From assembly GCA_963849005.1 (NCBI GenBank), contig CAWKGC010000019.1, positions 496,001-560,000 on the forward strand: a stretch of 64,000 bases of DNA, given 5' to 3'. Position 1 is the first letter of the stretch; each line of letters begins with the position of its first letter. The notes under the pieces are model-generated. The model was not told the origin of the DNA, searched no databases, and worked only from the letters and a program-made list of their open reading frames with translations. The position numbers were made by a program, and so were the translations under genes. Below, one piece after another: positions 54,869 through 61,799 of this stretch. The DNA is from CAWKGC01 sp963849005. Its GTDB lineage: Bacteria > Pseudomonadota > Gammaproteobacteria > Burkholderiales > Usitatibacteraceae.

Positions 54869-55593
54869 ATGAAAACTCCATCCCCCGCCGCGCCGCCGCG
54901 CCAGTACAAGTATTACGAGTTCGTCATGGTGGCGTTCGTCGTGATCCTCGTGTGCTCCAACCTGATCGGGCCGGCCAAGATCGCGCAGGTCGACCTGCCG
55001 CTGGTGGGCGCATTCACCTTCGGCGCGGGCGTGCTGTTCTTCCCGATCTCCTACGTTTTCGGCGACATCCTCACCGAGGTCTACGGCTACGCGCGCTCGC
55101 AGGCGCGTGATCTGGGCAGGCTTCGCCGGCGCTGGCCTTCGCGTCATTCATGGCCTGGGTGGTGGTGAGCCTGCCGCCCGCGCCGTTCTGGAAGAACCAG
55201 GGCGCCTACGAGATCGCGTTCGGCTCGACCTGGCGCATCGCGCTTGCGTCCATGTTCGCGTACTTCTGCGGCGAATTCGTCAACTCGTTCGTCCTGGCCA
55301 AGATGAAGATACTCACGCAGGGCAAGTGGCTGTGGACGCGCACGATCGGCTCGACGATCTTCGGCGAGGCGGTGGACTCGGCGCTGTTCTACCCGCTCGC
55401 CTTCTACGGCACGGGCATCATCCCCGACGAAAAGCTGCCGCTGGTGATGCTGGCGCAATTCGTCACCAAGGTCGGCGTGGAAGTGCTGTTCACGCCCTTC
55501 ACCTACGCGCTGGTCGGATGGCTGAAGGAAAAGGAGCACGAGGACTACTACGACCGCGACACCGACTTCACGCCGTTTTCCCTGAAGGCCTGA
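54869..55593 (+). CDS. VUT-family transporter, YhhQ-like queuosine precursor type (two frameshifts)
   Basis: ATG 54869: YKYYEFVMVAFVVILVCSNLIGPAKIAQV, then FGAGVLFFPISYVFGDILTEVYGYARS. Extra bases near 55107 and 55133 break RRVIWAGFAGLAFASFMAWVVV across three frames. GEFVNSFVLAKMKILTQGKWLWTRTIGSTIFGEAVDSALFYPLAFYG and VTKVGVEVLFTPFTYALVGWLKEKE complete the family pattern. About six membrane segments. YhhQ imports queuosine precursors in E. coli; a glutamyl-Q tRNA synthetase gene in this window (31.4-32.3 kb) fits that role. Confidence 0.87.
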
Positions 55594-55606
55594 GGCGTCC
55601 CGGGAG

Positions 55607-56119
55607 CTAGTTGCCGCGCAACTGCACCTTGCCTTCGACGATCTTCACCTTGTCGTCCGCGCGCAGGGGGCCGGGGTCGTCCTGCAGCACCACGCGGAAG
55701 CGCCCGTCGTCCAGGCGGACCACGATCTCCCAGGTGACGCCCGGCGGCTTCATCTCATTGCGCAGCTCGGTAGAGGAGCCGACCTGCGCCCTCGATCCGT
55801 CGAGCGGGATGCTCGCCACCAGCCCGGCGGTCGCGCTGCGGTCGGCGCTGTCGAGCGGCTGCTTGGTTTCGACCTTGCGGATGCTGCGCACCACCCCGCA
55901 GTCGTCGCAGGACTTGTTCACCATGATCGAGTCCCTCGGCGCGGCAACCCCGGCGCCCGGGGCAGGCGCCTGCGCGAGCGCGGCGCCGCCGGCGAATGCA
56001 GCGACGATGGCGAGCAGCCCGGCGCAGGCGGGACCGATGCTCCCGAGGCGAAGATTCCTTCCGCTGGCGATCCGGCAGGGCCGCGGGAGGCGTCCCGCGC
56101 GGTCGGTCAAGTGGGCCAT
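55607..56119 (-). CDS. secreted protein of unknown function
   Basis: 170 residues from ATG 56119, though a later start is possible. A signal segment ACAGLLAIVAAFAGGAALAQA is followed by a Pro/Ala linker and IMVNKSCDDCGVVRSIRKVETKQPLD, where the Cys pair CDDC is conserved-looking. It ends with a small beta domain WEIVVRLDDGRFRVVLQDDPGPLRADDKVKIVEGKVQLRGN. The C-terminal part resembles the end of SlyB/glycine-zipper outer-membrane lipoproteins, but the zipper is missing. It is divergent from the patatin-like gene. Confidence 0.6.
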   Translation of the reverse strand: MAHLTDRAGRLPRPCRIASGRNLRLGSIGPACAGLLAIVAAFAGGAALAQAPAPGAGVAAPRDSIMVNKSCDDCGVVRSIRKVETKQPLDSADRSATAGLVASIPLDGSRAQVGSSTELRNEMKPPGVTWEIVVRLDDGRFRVVLQDDPGPLRADDKVKIVEGKVQLRGN

Positions 56120-56204
56120 GTTGGGGGCGTTCGAATGGTTGCGAGAGCAGCCAATGTGCGTTCGCCGGCCGCTCAAGTCAATACGGCTGCCTTGTGGGGC
56201 GAGG

Positions 56205-56210
56205 TATAAT
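56205..56210 (+). promoter_or_regulatory. -10 box (TATAAT) of the patatin-like gene
   Basis: A perfect TATAAT lies 51 bp upstream of ATG 56262. The -35 region (TACGGC at 56182 with 17-bp spacing) is weak. Confidence 0.45.
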
Positions 56211-56261
56211 TTCCCGGCTCTCGCGCAACTTCCGCTCGCCAAGGCATTCCGGGACCTCTCG

Positions 56262-58463
56262 ATGAAGACGATTGTTGTCGCAATCTCGGCGATGCTGTCG
56301 CTTGCCCTTGCCGCCGATTGCCTTGCCCAGGCGAAGCGCCCGCGCGTCGGCCTCGTGCTGGGCGGCGGAGGCGCGCGCGGCATGGCCCACGTCGGTTTCC
56401 TCGAAGTGCTGGAAGAGCTGCGCGTCCCGGTCGACTGCGTCGCCGGCACCAGCATGGGCGCGCTCGTGGCCGGGACCTATGTCGCCGGCTCGTCGCCCGC
56501 GGAGATGACGCGCCTCATTTCGGAGACGGATTGGACCACGATCTTCGACGACGGCCCGAATCGGGAGAAACTCGACTTGCGCCGCAAGGAAATCGAGGAC
56601 CGGTCGTTTCCCGGGCTGGAGTTCGGCATCAGCAAGGACGGCATCAAGTTTCGCGACGGCGCCGTGGCCGGGGACAAGATCAAGCTCTTCATCAACCGGC
56701 TGGTCGGCAACACGCGCGGGGAACGGCTCATCCAGAAGCTGCCGCTGCCGCTCACCCTGATTGCCACCGACATCGGCACCGGCAAGAAATTCGCGATGAG
56801 GGAGGGCGGTCTCGCGATCGCCATGCGCGCGAGCATGTCTGTCCCGGGGGTGCTCGAGCCGGTGACCATCGGCAACCACAAGCTGGTCGACGGCGGGCTC
56901 GTCGACAACGTCCCGATCGACGAAGTCCGCGCACGCTGCGCCGAAGTGGTCATTGCCGTCGACGTCGGCTCGCCGCTGCTGCCGAAAGACGAGGTGAACG
57001 GCCCGATCAACGTCGCGATCCAGATGGTCAACCTCCTCACGCAGCAGAACGTCGACCGCTCCCTCGCCTCGCTCAAGGCGGGCGACATCCTGGTCAGCCC
57101 GGACCTCGGCACCATCACCGCCGGCGATTTCGCGAGATGGAAGGAAGCGATGGCGCGCGGGCGCGCTGCGGCGGAAGCCGCAAGGGAGCGCCTGGCGAAG
57201 TATTCGGTGAGCCCCGCGGAATACCGCCTCTGGCGCGCCCGCATCCGCGAAGCGCCCGTGGCGCCGCGCATCGTCGACGAAATCCGCATCGCCAAGATGC
57301 AGCGGGTCAACCCGGAGCTGGTCGAGAGTTACCTCCTGATCAAGGTGGGGGAACCCCTCGACCTCAGGAAGCTGGACGAGAGCCTGATCGACATGATCGG
57401 CAGCGGCGACTTCGAGTCGGTCGACTACAACATCCAGATCGGCGAGGGCGACCGCTACATCGTCGACATCGTCCCCAGGGAAAAGGCCATCGGGCCGAAT
57501 TACCTGCTGTTCGGCATCAACCTGAGCTCCAACTTCTCCGACAGCGCGTCCTACAACCTGCGCGCGGCGATCAATCGCACCTGGATGAATTCGCTGGGCG
57601 CCGAATGGCTGACGGTGATGCAGATCGGCGAGCGCGGGGGGATCTCGACGCAGTGGTTCCAGCCGCTCGACGGGAAGCAGCTGACGTTCGTCGCGGCGGG
57701 CGCAGGGTACAGCGACCAGATACTGCCGCTGTATTTCAACAGCAACCGGATTGCCGATTACAACGTGAAACAGCTGCGGGCCTACGCCTTTGGCGGGTTC
57801 AAGCTCGCGCCCTGGAGCCAGGTGCAGGCCGGCTACCAGCAGCGCCGGATCAGTTCGGAGATCGTCGTCGGCTCGCCGCTCTTCGAGACCACGACGTCGA
57901 ATGTCGGCGGCCCCACGGTCGAATTGCGCTACGACACCCGCAACGAGCCCATCCTGGCGACCAAGGGGGAGTACGTGAACCTGTCGTGGTACGCGGTCAA
58001 CACCGGGCTGGCCGAGGGTCTTTCGCCTTACGCGGTATTCGACGGGTTCGCGAGCGTCGCCCGGGAATGGGAGCGCTTTGCCACGAGCGCCGCGTATCGC
58101 TACGCCAAATCCACGCGCGGCGTGTTGCCGGCGTATGACGCGCTCAAGATGGGCGGGCCGCTCAACCTGACCGGTTTCGCCCTCAACCAGTTCATCGGCG
58201 ATGACGTCCAGTACGCGCGCCTGACAGCGCAGTGGCAACTCGTCAGGAGCACTTCCTTCCTCAAGACGCGGGTCGATGCCGGCCTGCTGCTGGAGGCGGG
58301 GCGCATGGGGGTGCGCTATACCGAGCCGTCGCTCGGCGGCTGGCAGCCCTCCTATGGCGCCTACATCGCGACCACCAGCGCGCTCGGCCCGCTCTACATC
58401 GGCGGGGCCAAGGCGCCCAATGGCGGCCCGTTCCGCTGGTTCCTGTTCCTCGGGACGCCGTAG
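56262..58463 (+). CDS. patatin-like phospholipase with POTRA and outer-membrane barrel (type Vd secretion, PlpD-like)
   Basis: 733 residues from ATG 56262; signal MKTIVVAISAMLSLALAADCLA. The patatin domain (about residues 27-310) has all catalytic features: oxyanion loop LGGGGARGMAHVGFLE, the nucleophile Ser in AGTSMGAL, and the catalytic Asp in LVDGGLVDNVPIDE. A single POTRA-like domain follows (QRVNPELVESYLLIKVGEPLDLRKLDESLIDM), then a beta barrel from about 400 ending FRWFLFLGTP. This is the layout of PlpD of Pseudomonas, which carries its lipase outward through its own barrel. The substrate is presumably phospholipid. Confidence 0.85.
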   Translation: MKTIVVAISAMLSLALAADCLAQAKRPRVGLVLGGGGARGMAHVGFLEVLEELRVPVDCVAGTSMGALVAGTYVAGSSPAEMTRLISETDWTTIFDDGPNREKLDLRRKEIEDRSFPGLEFGISKDGIKFRDGAVAGDKIKLFINRLVGNTRGERLIQKLPLPLTLIATDIGTGKKFAMREGGLAIAMRASMSVPGVLEPVTIGNHKLVDGGLVDNVPIDEVRARCAEVVIAVDVGSPLLPKDEVNGPINVAIQMVNLLTQQNVDRSLASLKAGDILVSPDLGTITAGDFARWKEAMARGRAAAEAARERLAKYSVSPAEYRLWRARIREAPVAPRIVDEIRIAKMQRVNPELVESYLLIKVGEPLDLRKLDESLIDMIGSGDFESVDYNIQIGEGDRYIVDIVPREKAIGPNYLLFGINLSSNFSDSASYNLRAAINRTWMNSLGAEWLTVMQIGERGGISTQWFQPLDGKQLTFVAAGAGYSDQILPLYFNSNRIADYNVKQLRAYAFGGFKLAPWSQVQAGYQQRRISSEIVVGSPLFETTTSNVGGPTVELRYDTRNEPILATKGEYVNLSWYAVNTGLAEGLSPYAVFDGFASVAREWERFATSAAYRYAKSTRGVLPAYDALKMGGPLNLTGFALNQFIGDDVQYARLTAQWQLVRSTSFLKTRVDAGLLLEAGRMGVRYTEPSLGGWQPSYGAYIATTSALGPLYIGGAKAPNGGPFRWFLFLGTP

Positions 58464-58493
58464 GCTTTTGCTGGCGGAGGGAAGCGCGCTACC

Positions 58494-58811
58494 TCACGGT
58501 GCCGGGGTAAGGAAAGCCGCGCAGTTCCAGCAGACCTCGAAGGCGACCGGATTGTCCTCGCCGCATTGCCCGCAAGGCTTCACCGCCATGCTCGTTGCGG
58601 CGGCGAGGCAGCGCGCGACGAAACTCCTGGCGCGCGGTTCGTCGGCGTCGCGTTCCACCCAAACCTGCGGCCTGCTCGCATCGACCGGCAACTCGCCCAG
58701 CGCCCCCGCGGCATGCGCATTCAGCACCCGCGCCCGGATGCCTTCGATGCCCAGCAGGTTGGCGATGTTCCAGGCGTCGGGCAGGTTGGCGGCGGTGTAG
58801 ACCAGCTTCAC
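58494..58811 (-). CDS. DUF2007-domain protein with C-terminal zinc ribbon
   Basis: 105 residues from GTG 58811. VKLVYTAANLPDAWNIANLLGIEGIRARVLNAHAAGALGELPVDASRPQVWVERDADEPRARSFV is the DUF2007 (GlnB-like) pattern. The tail VKPCGQCGEDNPVAFEVCWNCAAFL has two CxxC pairs that would bind zinc. The function is unknown. It lies downstream of the esterase autotransporter terminator, so it needs its own start of transcription or readthrough. Confidence 0.7.
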   Translation of the reverse strand: MKLVYTAANLPDAWNIANLLGIEGIRARVLNAHAAGALGELPVDASRPQVWVERDADEPRARSFVARCLAAATSMAVKPCGQCGEDNPVAFEVCWNCAAFLTPAP

Positions 58812-58827
58812 GCGGGCGAATCTTCCC

Positions 58828-58860
58828 GGCAAACAAAAAGGGCCGCTGGCGCGGCCCTTT
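58828..58860 (-). terminator. Rho-independent terminator of the esterase autotransporter gene
   Basis: AAAGGGCCGC (58837-58846) and GCGGCCCTTT (58851-58860) form a perfect 10-bp stem with a 4-nt loop. On the minus strand it is followed by TTTTTGTTTGCC. It stands 20 bp after the stop at 58880. Confidence 0.85.
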
Positions 58861-58879
58861 GCTGCATTGCCGCGGTTCC

Positions 58880-60784
58880 TCAGAAGCCGATCACGACCGA
58901 CCCGGTGAGCGCCTGCTGCTTGATGTTCGACATGCTGAACACGGTGTAGTAGGACAGGCCCAGCGAAACGTCCGGCGATACATTGCCGCGCACGCCGATC
59001 ACCGCCGTGCCCCACGTGTCGTCCTGGGTGTAGGCCGGCAACTGGTAGGCGTTGATGGTGGCGAGCGCAGCCGGCGAAGCGGTGATGACGCGATCGTCGT
59101 TGCGGTTTTCCTTGTTGTAGGTAACGCGGGCGTAAGGCGAGACCATGCCGAAAGTGCCCGAGGCGCGCAGGCCCAGCGTCGTAACGAGGGAGGTGCGCTT
59201 CTGCTCGCCGATGCGCAGGTTGGCGCTGCCGGCGCCTTCTTCGGTGAAGGCATTGACGGTGACGCTCTGCGAGGAGAACCCGGCAAACGGGCCGACCAGG
59301 AAGCCGCCCAGGTTGAAGTCATAGCCGATCGCCGCTCCGCCGGCCCCGTTGCCGCCGCTCGAGGTGGCCTGCGCCGTGCGGGTGACGATGCCCAGCGGTA
59401 TGGCCCGGGAGATCTGCGTGTAGTCGACGCTGGAGACCGAAGCGCTTGCCAGCGCGTACCAGCCTTCGTATCTCCAGCCGGCAAACGCCGATACCTGGTT
59501 CTCCTTCGTGCGGAAGTTGCCGCCGGGGCCGCCGAAGGTCGCGGTCGCGGTGCTCTGGCCGATCGCCAGGCCGAGCGTGAAGGTTTCCGATGCGCGCATC
59601 GTCGCGCCGATCGTCCAGGTCTGGTTGTCGGACGACAGCGACGGATTGCCCGTCGACGGGTCGATGTCGAAATTGCCGCCGTCGAGCGCGGCGAATGCGC
59701 CCAGCTTGCCGGGCGCCTGCTTGCTCGCCTGCACCAGCCCGTCGAGAAGGGTGCGGACCTGCGCTTCGTGCGTGCGCAGCGGCACCTCGGCGAGCAGCCC
59801 GAGCTGTTGCGGGCCGCTGAGCAGCGAGATCAGGTAGTCGCCCACGATTCCGGACGCGGCGGTGCTCGGATGCACGCCGTCCGCGTAAACGTATGTCGTC
59901 GCCGCATTCGGGGCCACCAGTTGCGCCGGCGTGCAGAACTGCGAGCTCGGGAACGGCGGCGACGAGTATGGCGGATTCGGGCCGCAGGCCGGGCTGGTGA
60001 TGTTCGTGAAGCCGTAGGCGGCGTAGTTGGCGCGGATCTCGGCGAGCAGGGCGGCCGCATCGACCGGGATTACCTGGATGCCGGCACCTTGCAGCCCGGT
60101 CCACAGCGTCGTGTTGTAGCCGGCGGAGAGCGCGGTCACGGACGCGGCCGTCGCCCCGCCGATCGCGGCGAATTGCGGCGTCGTGCCGATGTCGGGCAGG
60201 CTGAATACGGCAACGTAGCGGGCCCCGGCGGCGCGCAAACGGCCGATCTGGCCGATTTCCGCAGTGGCGGCGGCCAGCACGTTGGCCTGAAGCTGGGCCG
60301 CGGTTATCGCCCCGGCCTGGAACGCGCCGAGGTTGTTGAAGATGTCGTTGGCGCCGACCCAGACGGTGTACAGGACGTTCGGGTTTGCCGCCCCGCTGTT
60401 GGCGCCGAAGTATTCCGTGATCTGCGTGGACACGGGACGCTGCGCCTGGCCCGGCGGCGTGAGGGCCGAGGGCGTGGCGACGTTGGCGCCGCCCTGCGCG
60501 TAGATCGAGCCGCCGGCATTGCTCGGGCCGGGCGTCACGCCGTAATAGCGGGCGACGTTCTCCGACCAGATCGGGCCCGGGTTGGTGGTGAAGCGGCCGA
60601 GGATCGCGACGTTCGCGGGCGACAGGCCGATGCTGGCGAGCCACGGGCGGTAATAGCCGCCGTCCGAAAGGCTGTCGCCGAAGGAGACGACGCCGCTGAA
60701 ATTCTGGGCGCTGGCTTCTGTGGCGAGCCCGGCGCCGAGTGCGGCGGCGACCAGGATGGGAACGAGGCGTTTCTTCGGCGACAT
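58880..60784 (-). CDS. GDSL-type esterase autotransporter (type Va)
   Basis: 634 residues from ATG 60784; signal KKRLVPILVAAALGAGLATEASA. The passenger is an SGNH hydrolase: VVSFGDSLSDGGYYRPWLA (nucleophile Ser), YAQGGANVATPSAL, VWVGANDIFNNLG (oxyanion Asn) and YADGVHPSTAASGIVGDYL (Asp and His). From about residue 370 a 12-strand autotransporter barrel follows, ending VVIGF with the terminal Phe. It resembles EstA/EstP, surface esterases linked to rhamnolipid and motility phenotypes in Pseudomonas. No indels. The 97-bp gap to ppsR holds no clear promoter. Confidence 0.9.
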   Translation of the reverse strand: MSPKKRLVPILVAAALGAGLATEASAQNFSGVVSFGDSLSDGGYYRPWLASIGLSPANVAILGRFTTNPGPIWSENVARYYGVTPGPSNAGGSIYAQGGANVATPSALTPPGQAQRPVSTQITEYFGANSGAANPNVLYTVWVGANDIFNNLGAFQAGAITAAQLQANVLAAATAEIGQIGRLRAAGARYVAVFSLPDIGTTPQFAAIGGATAASVTALSAGYNTTLWTGLQGAGIQVIPVDAAALLAEIRANYAAYGFTNITSPACGPNPPYSSPPFPSSQFCTPAQLVAPNAATTYVYADGVHPSTAASGIVGDYLISLLSGPQQLGLLAEVPLRTHEAQVRTLLDGLVQASKQAPGKLGAFAALDGGNFDIDPSTGNPSLSSDNQTWTIGATMRASETFTLGLAIGQSTATATFGGPGGNFRTKENQVSAFAGWRYEGWYALASASVSSVDYTQISRAIPLGIVTRTAQATSSGGNGAGGAAIGYDFNLGGFLVGPFAGFSSQSVTVNAFTEEGAGSANLRIGEQKRTSLVTTLGLRASGTFGMVSPYARVTYNKENRNDDRVITASPAALATINAYQLPAYTQDDTWGTAVIGVRGNVSPDVSLGLSYYTVFSMSNIKQQALTGSVVIGF

Positions 60785-60879
60785 GGGGACTCCTCCGGGA
60801 GTGGGGCGTGTTTTTTGGATTCGACTGGCTGTTCCGTGGGCGGTTTCGACCGCCTTCACGAGCGAGCCATGATGCCATA

Positions 60880-61704
60880 TCAATAGACGCGGCGCACCAG
60901 TTGCGCCTCGTGCAGGATGTGGGTGGCGATTTCCTCGATCGACTTGGTGGTCGAGTCGAAAAAGGTGATCCCGGCCTGGCGCATCAGCTTCTCCGCGGCA
61001 TCGACTTCGTAGCGGCAGTTCTCCGGAGAGGCATACCGGGAATCGGGGCGGCGCTCGCGGCGGATCTGGTGCAGGCGGTCGGGCCCGATCGACAGGCCCC
61101 AGACCTTGTGCTTGAGCGGGATGAGGGAGGGCGGCAGGCGGTTCGCCTCGAGGTCCTCGGGGATCAGCGGGTAATTCGCGGCCTTGATTCCGAACTGCAT
61201 CGCCATGTACAGGCAGGTGGGCGTCTTGCCGCTGCGCGACACGCCGACCAGCACGATGTCGGCCTCTTCCAGCCCGCGGTGGGTGACGCCATCGTCATGC
61301 GAAAGCGTGTAGTTGATCGATTCGATGCGCTGGTTGTAGTCCTTGACGTTCCCGGCGCTGTGGCTCTTGCCGACCGAGTGCGTGGACTTCTGCCCCAGCT
61401 CGGACTCCAGCGGGATGATGAAGCGCTCGAAGACGTCGAGCACGAGGCCGTCGACGCCGTTGATCGCCGCGCGCACCTTGTCGTCGACCAGCGAGGAAAA
61501 CACCAGCGGGCGCTTGCCGGTGTCGCGATGGGCCTTGTTCACCTGTTCCACGACCTCCTTCGCCTTGTCCACCGAGTCGATGAAGGGCTGGGTCACGCGG
61601 ACGAAGTCGATTCCCTCGAACTGGGTGAGAAGCGAACTGCCGAGGGCCTCGACGGTGATCCCGGTGCGGTCGGAGATGAAGAATACGCGGCGTCGGTCGG
61701 GCAT
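60880..61704 (-). CDS. ppsR: PEP synthase regulatory protein (kinase/pyrophosphorylase, DUF299)
   Basis: 274 residues from ATG 61704. RRVFFISDRTGITVEALGSSLLTQF, GKRPLVFSSLVDDKVRAAI and the P-loop VLVGVSRSGKTPTCLYMAMQFGIKAANYPLIPEDL are diagnostic; RLHQIRRERRPDSRYASPENCRYEVDAAEKLM follows. It switches PEP synthase off by ADP-dependent phosphorylation and on by Pi-dependent dephosphorylation. It is divergent from ppsA, its target, with 95 bp between the starts. Confidence 0.95.
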   Translation of the reverse strand: MPDRRRVFFISDRTGITVEALGSSLLTQFEGIDFVRVTQPFIDSVDKAKEVVEQVNKAHRDTGKRPLVFSSLVDDKVRAAINGVDGLVLDVFERFIIPLESELGQKSTHSVGKSHSAGNVKDYNQRIESINYTLSHDDGVTHRGLEEADIVLVGVSRSGKTPTCLYMAMQFGIKAANYPLIPEDLEANRLPPSLIPLKHKVWGLSIGPDRLHQIRRERRPDSRYASPENCRYEVDAAEKLMRQAGITFFDSTTKSIEEIATHILHEAQLVRRVY

Positions 61705-61752
61705 GGTCTCTTCTTGGGGGAATTCGAAGGCGGGGAATGTGCGCTCCTCCGA

Positions 61753-61758
61753 TATAAT
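61753..61758 (+). promoter_or_regulatory. -10 box (TATAAT) of ppsA
   Basis: A perfect TATAAT is 41 bp upstream of ATG 61800 in the divergent ppsR/ppsA gap. No convincing -35 is seen at normal spacing, so activation by a regulator is possible. Confidence 0.45.
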
Positions 61759-61799
61759 TACAAAGTTTGCCCCGTCCGTCACGCATCTCCGAGCAGAAA

